NCBI RefSeq assembly: GCF_020911885.1
Contig: NZ_CP087132.1
Span: forward strand, 2,604,001-2,668,000
Direction: 5' to 3'
Length of the DNA: 64,000 bases
Source: Flavobacterium acetivorans
GTDB taxonomy: Bacteria; Bacteroidota; Bacteroidia; Flavobacteriales; Flavobacteriaceae
In this document: positions 42,830-51,616 of the stretch, one piece after another
Position numbering within the stretch: position 1 is the first letter of the stretch
Layout of the letters: each line of letters opens with the position of its first letter
The notes under the pieces: model-generated
Told to the model about the DNA's origin: nothing
Databases searched by the model: none
What the model saw: the letters and a program-made list of their open reading frames with translations, nothing else
Program-made: the position numbers and the translations under genes

Positions 42830-43540
42830 TTAGCGAATTCTTTCTAATTCTAAGTTTAATTGATTATTTTCTTGTTCTAATTTTTCAATATCCTTTTTCA
42901 AGGATTGAATTTGATTCTGGATTAGATTGATTTCTTCCGTTTTCTCTTCGGGGGTTCTAAAAAACTTAAAACCGGAAGCGTCGATTACTTTTCTTTTTAG
43001 GATTTCTAAATCACTAGTGTTGCCCGAAAGGGTATTTTGGATTTCCAAAAGTCTATTGGTAATCGTTTCTTTTTTTTCTATCGCAATTCTTTCCGCTTCG
43101 ATTTGTTCTTGTTCGGCGAGCAGTTTTTTTTGCTGTTCAATCTCTTTTTGTTGTATCAGGTATTGTTGATTGTCTTTTTCAGTGATCCTGTTTTTTAATT
43201 CTAAGTCGGCTCTTCTGTTTTCACGAACGATATTAAAAATAAATGTACCAATGATTAAAATAAATAAAGTTGAAGCTAAATAAAAGTAGCTTCTTTTGAT
43301 TCCAAAAATAAGATGATTTTTTTTGATTTTTTCGACTTTAGGTTTTGGTGCAGCTACTTTTAGAGGAGGAGGGACAGTTATTAGGATACTTCTCAATTCA
43401 GATACTTCTCCAGCATTTTTCCAATCGGGCATACCTTGACACCAAACAGGAGTTGAACTGGTAATTTTCTTAGTTTTTAATTCCTCCAGTCCAAATGGAC
43501 CACTACTTTCATTTCCGTCGTGTAGGTAATAAGTATTCAT
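42830..43540 (-). CDS. GYF-like (DUF4339) domain protein with coiled coil
   Basis: The protein has 236 residues from the ATG at 43540; the earlier in-frame ATG at 43585 adds 15 charged residues. The N-terminal DUF4339/GYF_2 domain (about residues 1-50; SGPFGLEELKT, TPVWCQGMPDW) precedes a membrane helix (about 80-100, YFYLASTLFILIIGTFIF) and a C-terminal coiled coil with Glu/Gln-rich heptads to the end. It is probably an inner-membrane scaffold or adaptor. Beside it is the Pmp3 gene on the same strand, 33 bases downstream. Confidence 0.8.
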   Translation of the reverse strand: MNTYYLHDGNESSGPFGLEELKTKKITSSTPVWCQGMPDWKNAGEVSELRSILITVPPPLKVAAPKPKVEKIKKNHLIFGIKRSYFYLASTLFILIIGTFIFNIVRENRRADLELKNRITEKDNQQYLIQQKEIEQQKKLLAEQEQIEAERIAIEKKETITNRLLEIQNTLSGNTSDLEILKRKVIDASGFKFFRTPEEKTEEINLIQNQIQSLKKDIEKLEQENNQLNLELERIR

Positions 43541-43678
43541 TTTAGTATTGAGGCTTTTTATTTTTTGCGATTCTTTATATTTCAAAAGTACAAAAACAAA
43601 TCATTTTAGGAGTTGTTTTTTCGAATTCATATCGGATGTTATACCTCAGATTAAGTTTCGAAAAAAAGAATCATTCTT

Positions 43679-44821
43679 TTAAAATTTTCCGTAGACGTTT
43701 GTGATAAATTTCCCGTTCAAAAAGAGGAAAGGATCAATTTGGCTTTGAAGTAAAATACCAGAATAATTGCCTTCAAGTAACAGTTGAGCCGCTTGGGCTA
43801 AGGGAGCCGCCGTAGTAGTTTGAATGGCTCGCAACTGATTTTTTCCTACTTTTAGAGAAAGTATACGTTTGGCAATTTCGCGTCTGCGCAAAACACCCTC
43901 TGCATCTTTGCCTTCTACTGCGGCATAGAGTACAATTTGATCGTCTTCGATATGTGGTATGACGGATTCCATTTTTTGCTGTAGCTGTTTAATGCGGTCA
44001 CTAGAGTGCTCAAAATTGGAAATTTGTTCCTCAACCCAGGCATAATGTCCCGGAAATCGCAAGGTTTTGTAGCTCAGTGAATTTACTTTTCCAATAAGCG
44101 CATCCGGTAAATCGGCTGCGCCTCCAGAGGTTAAATCTTCCTCATAAGCGATGCCCTCAATAATAATTGTGGCTCTTTCGGATAAGGAAGGAAGCGTAGT
44201 TTTGATATAGTTTCTCAGTACAATTGTATCTTTGAGATATTCTGTGGCCACACCTACAGGGCTCCATGTAAAACCATAAAAATGGGGAGCCACAGCATGC
44301 ATTGTAAGCGCACCCACTTTTAATTCTAATTTATCGACAGTATTCACTTTAAAATCGTTGCAGAATTGTTGAAAAAGGCCATGAGCAAGCAAATCTATGT
44401 AGCCAGGTGCAAGACCGGTTTGAAGTATAAAGGCTGTTTTGGCTGTTTTGGCCAAAGTCATTATTTTTTCAGTCTCTGAAACGTATTCTGTAAGGTTTGC
44501 ATAATGCAGTTCGTATTCCTTGGCAAACTGTGCTATTCTAGGTGCTTGACTACCAGGTAGGCAGTCGAGAATGATGTTACCTTGATCAAAAATGGCTTTC
44601 ATTTCGTCAGAAATTCCATTTTCTGGAAGATGATAAGCTTTTATAAAAGAGGGTTTTGTAGTGCCTTCTTGAATCCATTGGGCTACATTTTGAGCTTTGG
44701 AAAGATTTCTGTCACCAATAAAGATAGTTGGAGTCAGTTCACTCCATTCGTTCAATAATAAGGCAACAGCTTCCGCAATACCACCAGCGCCGGCAATAAT
44801 AATGTTATAATGCTTTTTCAT
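43679..44821 (-). CDS. Saccharopine-dehydrogenase-like NAD(P) oxidoreductase
   Basis: This 380-residue protein has an N-terminal Rossmann fold with NIIIAGAGGIAEAVALLLNE, followed by a catalytic/dimerisation region containing TGLAPGYIDLLAHGLF, where APG is typical of the saccharopine dehydrogenase family. The full length fits the lysine- or carboxynorspermidine-type dehydrogenases. The exact substrate is not evident, and neighbouring genes give no pathway. Confidence 0.85.
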   Translation of the reverse strand: MKKHYNIIIAGAGGIAEAVALLLNEWSELTPTIFIGDRNLSKAQNVAQWIQEGTTKPSFIKAYHLPENGISDEMKAIFDQGNIILDCLPGSQAPRIAQFAKEYELHYANLTEYVSETEKIMTLAKTAKTAFILQTGLAPGYIDLLAHGLFQQFCNDFKVNTVDKLELKVGALTMHAVAPHFYGFTWSPVGVATEYLKDTIVLRNYIKTTLPSLSERATIIIEGIAYEEDLTSGGAADLPDALIGKVNSLSYKTLRFPGHYAWVEEQISNFEHSSDRIKQLQQKMESVIPHIEDDQIVLYAAVEGKDAEGVLRRREIAKRILSLKVGKNQLRAIQTTTAAPLAQAAQLLLEGNYSGILLQSQIDPFLFLNGKFITNVYGKF

Positions 44822-44883
44822 ATCCTAAAGTTACGTTTTTTTCTTGAAAAACGATTTAAGATAATTTGCGTTTTACTAAAAAA

Positions 44884-45444
44884 CTAAAAAAGGGTTTCCT
44901 GCACAAAGGAAGAATTTGGATCATTATTAAACATGAAATGATTGATTATTTCAAATTGTTTTTTGTTTGGATCAAAACGGCGCAAAGTAACGCTCTCACA
45001 AAGAAAATTCATGTCGACGTGAGTAAATATACTGTAGGCTGTTGCTAGTTGATCTGTTTTTAGTTGGCGTCCAATGGAAAGATGGGGTTCGTTATTTTTA
45101 AAAAGTGTTTTCGTGCGAAAGAATTGATGAATGTGTTTGAATATTTTCTTCAGCTTTTCGGTTGAATTTTCGTCTGGAGCGATAAAAAAAGCGCCGTTGG
45201 GATAGCTGTCAAAATGATTTAAACAGACTGTTGTTGGCTTCAAGGAATCTGATATAGTAGCCAACTGTTTCTTGATTTTATCGATTTCAGCATCGGTGGC
45301 TATAAATTCATTGATGGTAATATGTGCCAAGGAATTTTTACTGTGAAACCAACCAATTTGATCTGCTAATTGCTCTTTCATGGATTTTACTAAATCAATA
45401 ATAGTATCTGGTGGACTGATTACTAGGGAATAACGATTCTGCAT
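44884..45444 (-). CDS. 2H phosphoesterase / 2'-5' RNA ligase-like protein
   Basis: This 186-residue protein has the two H-x-T/S motifs of the 2H superfamily: AHITIN near residue 41 and PHLSIGR near residue 125. Members hydrolyse or form 2'-5' phosphodiester or cyclic phosphate bonds in RNA. It is followed by the YdjM-like gene 10 bases upstream on the same strand, so the two are probably in one operon. Confidence 0.82.
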   Translation of the reverse strand: MQNRYSLVISPPDTIIDLVKSMKEQLADQIGWFHSKNSLAHITINEFIATDAEIDKIKKQLATISDSLKPTTVCLNHFDSYPNGAFFIAPDENSTEKLKKIFKHIHQFFRTKTLFKNNEPHLSIGRQLKTDQLATAYSIFTHVDMNFLCESVTLRRFDPNKKQFEIINHFMFNNDPNSSFVQETLF

Positions 45445-45454
45445 ACTATGATAA

Positions 45455-46450
45455 TTAATTTCCTTTAATTCGGTTTAAAATTCTGTTTAGCAGTAGTTTT
45501 CCATCTCTTTTTTGTTTTGGTACTTCGATTGCTTTTAAGCCGGAATCAGTAGTGATAAATTGATAACTGAAAGCAAACTGGGGTTGCTGTGGATTATTGT
45601 TCAAGAGACCAAAACGCAAATCATTGAAGTACAAACTTTCATTTTGTTGCGAGATGATGTACCAGCCTTCACTCACTTTTTTGAGCTTTTCAAAATCAGA
45701 GTTTCCTTTTAGTTTCGATTCCAAAGTAGTGTTTTTCGAATAAGCAGTAAAAGAAATAGCTTGGCTGTCCAAAAGCGAATAATCGCCAAGCAAGTAATCA
45801 TCAGCTGTAGACACGTTTGCATTCCATAAAATGAGATTAAAAGCCGTTGGTTTTACTATAATTTCAGAATATTGGATTCCTTGATTCTTCAATGCTTTTT
45901 CAAATTGGTTTAAAGCATGTAATTTTATAAAGCAGGATAAAATCAGATAAGCACTGCTGATGAATAAGCCTCTCCAAACGTATTTTTGGCGAAGCGGTAT
46001 TTCTTTTGTTTTCCAAACCATTACTAGCGTAATAAGTAAGGGAATAGTATACAAAGGATCAATTACAAAGATTGTTTTTAGAGCAAAACGATGCTCGAGC
46101 GGCCATAAAATTTGTGTTCCCCAAGAAGTAAACATATCGAGTAGTACGTGGGTGAAGAGGCACCAAAAAACCATCTTTGTTGCATTAAGGAAGTTGATTT
46201 TTCCTTTTTCAATTTTGCTAACAAGCCAGCCAAAAAAAGGCGATAGAAAAAGAAATAAAAAAAGAGAATGACTAAGACCTCGGTGAATTCTAATTCCCTC
46301 AACAGCTGTTAGGAATAAACCCACTAAAACATCTAAATCAGGAATTGTTCCAAAAATAGCACCGTATAAAAAGCTTCTGTTTTTAAGTTTTTTTCCTGCG
46401 CATACTTCGGCAACGGCAATTCCTAAAGCAATTTGGGTTATTGAATCCAT
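45455..46450 (-). CDS. YdjM-family membrane-bound metal-dependent hydrolase
   Basis: This 331-residue protein has several N-terminal membrane helices (about residues 1-185) with the family motifs GTIPDLDVL and IHRGLSHSLF. HVLLDMFTSWGTQILWP supplies further metal-ligand candidates. A C-terminal extracytoplasmic domain of ~140 residues follows. The family is PF04307 (LexA-regulated YdjM in E. coli), of uncertain substrate. Confidence 0.88.
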   Translation of the reverse strand: MDSITQIALGIAVAEVCAGKKLKNRSFLYGAIFGTIPDLDVLVGLFLTAVEGIRIHRGLSHSLFLFLFLSPFFGWLVSKIEKGKINFLNATKMVFWCLFTHVLLDMFTSWGTQILWPLEHRFALKTIFVIDPLYTIPLLITLVMVWKTKEIPLRQKYVWRGLFISSAYLILSCFIKLHALNQFEKALKNQGIQYSEIIVKPTAFNLILWNANVSTADDYLLGDYSLLDSQAISFTAYSKNTTLESKLKGNSDFEKLKKVSEGWYIISQQNESLYFNDLRFGLLNNNPQQPQFAFSYQFITTDSGLKAIEVPKQKRDGKLLLNRILNRIKGN

Positions 46451-46496
46451 TTATAGTTTTACTCTTGATTTTATTATTTTGATGGACTTTAAAATA

Positions 46497-46559
46497 GAAA
46501 AGTTATTTAGAAAATAGGAGAGAACAATAAAACTCAAATATTTTTCTAAATAACTTTTC
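46497..46559. repeat. Long inverted repeat downstream of the lipoprotein gene
   Basis: GAAAAGTTATTTAGAAAAT and a matching arm at 46539-46559 pair over ~18 bases with a ~23-base loop. It lies just after the gene at 46579. There is no clear T tail, so RNA stabilisation rather than termination is possible. Confidence 0.55.
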
Positions 46560-46578
46560 AGTTTGACAGTAATGAAAT

Positions 46579-47763
46579 CTATCTGTTAAACGGATTTCTA
46601 TTGATAACGTCTTTTATCTTGGCTTTTAAATTTTCGCCAGTGTCATAAATCATTTGTTCATTGCTAGGAAAAGGAACGGCTTTTTTGTCAAAATAAGAGT
46701 AGTAATTATCGTCAGAAGCACGTTTGTCCCCTTTGTAAGTAGCATAGATATTCTCAAAAATATATTCACTGCTTATCGGAAAAGATTGTAAAAGTTGGTT
46801 GTTTTTATAATTTATGTAATCCACTTTTGCGGTAACTTGAGAGGATTTAAATTGTCTGAATTCATAAATCTGAACCGTTACTTTTCTAAGATTGTCTACC
46901 ATAACTACTTTACCATCCTTGTCTAAAACTTGTTTTCCATTGGCATCTAATAGTTTCTTGACACCGTCTTTTATTTGACGCTCTTTGATAAATTCTCGTT
47001 CTTTGATTTGCTCGGGCGAAATGTTTATTTCTCTAAAATTAATCATCATTGTATAATCATAATTAATTCCTTTTTGTTTGTTACTGTGGTAAACGGTCCA
47101 TTTGTCATTTAATCCATAGGTGCTAAAATCCAGTAAATCATTGCGCAAACGAACGGGGATAATCATGTTGGTTTCATTTTTAGTATTAACCATAACATAA
47201 TCGTTTCCTTTAAATTTAGCATCATCCATCAATTTCAAGACATCTTTGTAGTTTGGATTTATCTGGTTTAAATAGCCCAAATCATCATAAGCTTTACGAA
47301 AATTCATTTTATCAGATGACAATAGCAGTTTTTTTGCATTGGAATACAAATAAGCCGATAAAGCATTTTTGCTGTCTATGATTTGGTCGTTATAATTATC
47401 AAAAGGAAAAATAGCATTTCGCCCTTCATTAATTAATCGCAAGGGAAGCAAGGGCTTAATTTTTTCCTGACGCTGATTTAATTGCAAGTAGGTCGTGTAC
47501 ATTTTTTCTAATTGCGCCGGATTAGCATCTTTGGCTAATAAATTTATATGATTTAAATCTCGTTCTTTGGCTTTAGCAAAGGCTTCTTCGAGAATATATA
47601 CATAGTCTTGTTTCCCTTTTTTGTCTTTGTTCGTTCTTAAGTTTGATACCGCATTACTAATTGCTTCATCGTAGTTTCCTGACGAGAGCATGCTACGCGT
47701 TTGTTTAGCTCCACAAGCTGTTACAAGGATTAATAAGGAGAGTAGGAGTACAGTTCTTTTCAT
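46579..47763 (-). CDS. Hypothetical lipoprotein
   Basis: The 394-residue protein has a lipoprotein signal peptide with the modified Cys in LVTACGAKQ. The mature part begins with a helical, TPR-like region (SSGNYDEAISNAVSNLR and following) and continues into a beta-rich C-terminal half. No named family is recognised. Its promoter is well formed (47779-47810), so it is probably expressed by itself from a short leader. Confidence 0.75.
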   Translation of the reverse strand: MKRTVLLLSLLILVTACGAKQTRSMLSSGNYDEAISNAVSNLRTNKDKKGKQDYVYILEEAFAKAKERDLNHINLLAKDANPAQLEKMYTTYLQLNQRQEKIKPLLPLRLINEGRNAIFPFDNYNDQIIDSKNALSAYLYSNAKKLLLSSDKMNFRKAYDDLGYLNQINPNYKDVLKLMDDAKFKGNDYVMVNTKNETNMIIPVRLRNDLLDFSTYGLNDKWTVYHSNKQKGINYDYTMMINFREINISPEQIKEREFIKERQIKDGVKKLLDANGKQVLDKDGKVVMVDNLRKVTVQIYEFRQFKSSQVTAKVDYINYKNNQLLQSFPISSEYIFENIYATYKGDKRASDDNYYSYFDKKAVPFPSNEQMIYDTGENLKAKIKDVINRNPFNR

Positions 47764-47778
47764 AGATCAAATTTTAAA

Positions 47779-47810
47779 CAAATATATTTTTTTTAAATTG
47801 GAAACTCAAA
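47779..47810 (-). promoter_or_regulatory. Promoter of the lipoprotein gene
   Basis: On the minus strand TTTG (47810-47807) and TATATTTG (47786-47779) are separated by 20 bases, a consensus Bacteroidota promoter. The start codon follows 15 bases downstream. Confidence 0.7.
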
Positions 47811-47822
47811 ATCAATGCCATA

Positions 47823-47856
47823 AAAAAACCACCAAATAACTATTTGGTGGTTTTTT
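47823..47856. terminator. Terminator after the sugar-permease gene
   Basis: AAAAACCACCAAATA and its complement TATTTGGTGGTTTTT pair with a 4-base loop and A/T tails on both strands, 62 bases beyond the permease stop codon. Confidence 0.85.
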
Positions 47857-47917
47857 CAAATTTATACAGGTCGTAGAATTAATTTCCAATGCAGTATAAA
47901 ATTTTTAATAGTTGGGA

Positions 47918-49354
47918 TTAATGTCCTCCTGCTATTTTTGAGTCAAAATTAATTCCTTGACTTTTAAGGATTCCGCTTACTTTCCAAGCATAGAACGCTA
48001 AGTAGGCAAAGCACAAAACTCCAACGATATAGCTGTTTTGGATACCAATAGTCTCAGAGATAAAACCTTGCAACCAACTGATAATTCCTCCACCCATGAT
48101 CATCATGATTAAGAAACTACTTCCTTGACTAGTGTTTTTACCTAATCCGCTTACTGCCAAAGTAAAGATACAAGGCCATAAGGTACTGCAGAATAATCCA
48201 ACACTTGTAATAGCATAAACGCTGACCATTCCATGTGTAAACATTCCTATTAAAAGAGCCAAAATTCCTAAAGTTGAAAATATAAGTAACATTCTGGCTG
48301 GATTTCCTTTGCTGGCAATATCAGCAGCAATAAGTACAAGAATAATTAAACCATAAACATAAAAAGGAGTTAAATCATGTTTTGCAATAGCATTTACGGC
48401 TAAGAATACTCCAAAAGCTAAATAAGGAGCTAAGAAACGCAATATTTTTCTCAAGCTAATATCATTGGTGAAAGCTTCAACCGCTCCAGTCCAACGCCCA
48501 ATCATTAAACTCGCCCAATATAGAGAAATATAGGGAGCAACTTCATGTGTTAAAAATCCTAAATGGGTTTCCATATAAGCAGGTAAATTACTGGCTGTAG
48601 ATACTTCGACACCAACATATAAAAAGATGGCAATCATTCCTAAAACTAATTGAGGATATTGCAAGGCTGATTTTTTTGCAGTTGCAGTTTCGTCAGCCAC
48701 TTCTAAAATGGTTGCCGGACGCTCCGGAATAGAAGAAAATTTCAATAAGATTGCTACTAACAAGAAGGCAAGACCTAAGATAAGATAAGGGATTTTTACA
48801 CTTTCTATACTCATATTAGTACTACCATTTGTATTAGTTCCAAAAATGGCAAAACTAACGATAAGTGGACCAATGGTGGTTCCTAGATTGTTGATTCCTC
48901 CAGCCATAGTCAATCGCTGGGAACCCGTTGAAATAGGCCCTAAAGCAATTGCTAACGGATTGGCAACGGTTTGTTGCAACGAGAAACCCAATGCCACAAT
49001 AAATAAACCGGATAACATTAAAGGAAATGAGCCTGTATTTGCTGCGGGATAAAATAATAAGGTTCCTAAAGCTGAAATGGCTAAACCTAAAGATAGTCCA
49101 TTTTTGTAACCAATTTTGTTTACAATATCTTCTTTAATTAGAACAGAAATCCCCATGTATATCAATGAACCTACTGTATAGGCTATATAAAAAGCTAAAG
49201 AGACTAATTGACTTTCGCCTTGTGTTAGATTAAAGGCTGTTTTGAAAACGGGAATTAAAATATCATTACTGGCAGCAACAAATCCCCAAAAAAAGAAGAC
49301 AATGGCTAAAGGGATAAATTGCCCCCATTTGGTTTGCGAATTTTCTGAATTCAT
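47918..49354 (-). CDS. FHS-family sugar MFS transporter (probable N-acetylglucosamine permease)
   Basis: This 478-residue protein has about 12 membrane helices. FFFWGFVAASNDILIPVFK at the start and SLQQTVANPLAIALGP in the middle are characteristic of FucP/GluP/NagP-type permeases. GlcNAc as substrate is inferred from the locus (SusC/D, NagB fusion, GH20, GH18). It sits on the opposite strand, with the LytS/LytTR pair between it and the SusC gene. Confidence 0.87.
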   Translation of the reverse strand: MNSENSQTKWGQFIPLAIVFFFWGFVAASNDILIPVFKTAFNLTQGESQLVSLAFYIAYTVGSLIYMGISVLIKEDIVNKIGYKNGLSLGLAISALGTLLFYPAANTGSFPLMLSGLFIVALGFSLQQTVANPLAIALGPISTGSQRLTMAGGINNLGTTIGPLIVSFAIFGTNTNGSTNMSIESVKIPYLILGLAFLLVAILLKFSSIPERPATILEVADETATAKKSALQYPQLVLGMIAIFLYVGVEVSTASNLPAYMETHLGFLTHEVAPYISLYWASLMIGRWTGAVEAFTNDISLRKILRFLAPYLAFGVFLAVNAIAKHDLTPFYVYGLIILVLIAADIASKGNPARMLLIFSTLGILALLIGMFTHGMVSVYAITSVGLFCSTLWPCIFTLAVSGLGKNTSQGSSFLIMMIMGGGIISWLQGFISETIGIQNSYIVGVLCFAYLAFYAWKVSGILKSQGINFDSKIAGGH

Positions 49355-49532
49355 AATTAAAGTTAGGTTAAATTTTTAGATTATTAAATTAGTTCTATTT
49401 GTAAAAGTATCTTTTAAGTAAATTAAAAAAAAATTATTTATAAGAAAATTGATTAAAATTATACAATCGACACGATTTCTATAATCAACTGTATTTTTAA
49501 TGAATTTTAAAGAGTATTTGTCGTTTCTAGAT

Positions 49533-50234
49533 TTAGTCTAAAATCCTAATTTTTACATCTTTGCTGTAATTACGCCCTATGGGCAAGGTATAGGAATGTA
49601 CTTGGATTCTATTTCCTTCTATAGATTTAACTTTATTGACAGCAATGATATACGATTTATGGATGCGGGTAAATTGATCCTCGGGTAGTTCTTCTGATAG
49701 TGCAGTCAATGATTTGTGGGTAATATAGGTTTTATCAGCAGTGACCACCTTAATGTATTCTTTCATCCCTTCAATAAATAGAATTTCATCAATTATGATT
49801 TTGACCATTTTCTTATCTACTTTGATAAAAATATGCGGATCTATTTTAAGGGTTTCAATTTTAAGATTGTTTTTCAAATTGTAATCGGCCTCAATTTTAT
49901 GGATGCATTTAATAAAACGAGGAAGTGGAATGGGTTTTACTAAATAATCCAAAACATCCAGTTCGTAACTCTCGGCGGCAAATTCCCGAAAGGCAGTTGT
50001 AATGACAATTTTGGTTTTGTTCTCAATTAATCGAATCAATTCAAATCCAGTCATTACCGGCATATGGATGTCCAAAAAAACGACATCAATACTGTTACTA
50101 TTTATAAAATCTAGAGCCTCAATAGGATTGTGAAATGTGCCAATGATCTCAAAATCTGAAAAATTAGTGAAATAATTCATCAGGACTTTGGTTGCCAAGG
50201 GCTCATCATCAATCAAAACACATTTAATCTTCAT
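49533..50234 (-). CDS. LytTR-family response regulator
   Basis: This 233-residue protein has a REC domain (about 1-118) with DDEP near the start, phosphoacceptor Asp in VVFLDIHMPVMTG and Lys in YLVKPIPL, then a LytTR DNA-binding domain (about 135-233; ILFIEGMKEYIKV, FTRIHKSYIIAVNKVKSI). It overlaps the sensor kinase gene by 11 bases. It probably controls the adjacent GlcNAc genes, as similar pairs flank SusC/D loci. Confidence 0.92.
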   Translation of the reverse strand: MKIKCVLIDDEPLATKVLMNYFTNFSDFEIIGTFHNPIEALDFINSNSIDVVFLDIHMPVMTGFELIRLIENKTKIVITTAFREFAAESYELDVLDYLVKPIPLPRFIKCIHKIEADYNLKNNLKIETLKIDPHIFIKVDKKMVKIIIDEILFIEGMKEYIKVVTADKTYITHKSLTALSEELPEDQFTRIHKSYIIAVNKVKSIEGNRIQVHSYTLPIGRNYSKDVKIRILD

Positions 50235-51276
50235 TTTGAACGGGTATTTGTAATCGGATGATATAATAATTGAATTTTACTGTTTTTTCTAAAGTAAAAT
50301 TATTTTGAAAAATCAATTTTAGTCGCTTTTTAGTATTGGATAAACCAATTCCCTTCTTAGTTTTTGCATTTTGTGAAAGTACAAAATTATTTAGTATTTC
50401 AAATTGTAGGATGGCTTTGTCGATAACTTTACAATTGATCTTGATTCTGAGATTGTTGTTGCAGGGGCCTCCATGTTTGAAAGCGTTTTCAATCAGTGTG
50501 ATAACTAATAAAGGTGGGATTTTAATGTCCTCAATGTTAGATTCTATGTTTACAGCCACATCTACATTCTCAAAGCGTAGTTTCTCTATTTCGATGTAGT
50601 TCTGAATATAGTCAATCTCTTTTGTAAGGTCAACCATTTGGGTTCCCTTGATGTCGTAAAGGACGTATTCCATTAATCGGGAGAGTTTCAAGATAACATC
50701 AGGAACTTTCTTTGACGATTCTAAGGACAAAGCATAAAGATTATTGAGGGTATTGAAAAAAAAGTGAGGTTGTATTTGGGTTTTAAGGTATTTGAGCTTC
50801 ATTTTAGATTGATTCTGCTTCATAATCGTATTGCGATCTCTTTCCTTTAGCCAGTTCATTGTAGAGAAAACAGATGAAGCAATTGACAGGACATAGATTT
50901 CTCCAATGGTTACTGCAACAATATGATTAATATCAAAGGCTTTGTACATTTTATTGGCTTCAGGCCAAATGTTTTCTGAAATCATGTAATAGGTCAAGGC
51001 AGTCCTTGTTATATAAATTACAGCCAGACTGGCCAGTAGCGCTAAAGTATATTTGTAATATTTGAATTTTACAATATAACGAGGAATAAGCACTAACAAA
51101 TTAAAGTACACAAAAGGGATGTGTAAGGAAAACTCAATTAAATTGGATTTAAATGAATAGAGATAATCATCAAAATAGGATCCCCAACGCAAGAAGTTGA
51201 TTAAAAAAAAGAGGATCCAAAACCAAAAATGATTTCGAATCTCAGTGTTTATTTTTATTTTTTTAAGGAGCTTCAA
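50224..51276 (-). CDS. LytS-like sensor histidine kinase
   Basis: This 350-residue protein has four membrane helices in the first ~150 residues, then a His_kinase (PF06580) domain with the phosphoacceptor region LKTQIQPHFFFNTLNNLYAL. The ATP-binding part follows (LVITLIENAFKHGG, KKGIGLSNTKKRL). There is no large periplasmic sensor, so the signal is probably sensed within the membrane. It is paired with the LytTR regulator. Confidence 0.92.
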   Translation of the reverse strand: MKLLKKIKINTEIRNHFWFWILFFLINFLRWGSYFDDYLYSFKSNLIEFSLHIPFVYFNLLVLIPRYIVKFKYYKYTLALLASLAVIYITRTALTYYMISENIWPEANKMYKAFDINHIVAVTIGEIYVLSIASSVFSTMNWLKERDRNTIMKQNQSKMKLKYLKTQIQPHFFFNTLNNLYALSLESSKKVPDVILKLSRLMEYVLYDIKGTQMVDLTKEIDYIQNYIEIEKLRFENVDVAVNIESNIEDIKIPPLLVITLIENAFKHGGPCNNNLRIKINCKVIDKAILQFEILNNFVLSQNAKTKKGIGLSNTKKRLKLIFQNNFTLEKTVKFNYYIIRLQIPVQNED

Positions 51277-51616
51277 TTAGGAATGATTTAGAGGTTAAAT
51301 CCTTGCTTTTCAAAAATGAATAGCATGATTATTTTGCAACTTTAAGGAATTTGTAGGCAAAAATCGCTTTTTATTGGATTAAAATCCAAAATAATATGAA
51401 TTTAACATATTAACGACTTTGAAAAAACACTTCGTTGAATAAATACTGTTGTTTGTTGAATATTTTATTTTTTTTGTTGCCAAGATTGGTATCAAAGTAC
51501 ACTTTGTTTATAAAAGTCAGTGGTTAATGTCGGTTTTCAGGTTGTTAGTATAATTTTTTTTTTTAAGACTGCTTTAACATATAGTTTTACGGTATAACTA
51601 ACAAAAATCAATTAAA
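51277..51616. other. Divergent control region before the SusC operon
   Basis: This is ~340 bases of AT-rich sequence between the kinase start and the SusC start. I see no gene and no convincing consensus promoter; an activator such as the LytTR protein could be needed. The T-run at 51554-51564 is the most notable feature. Confidence 0.4.
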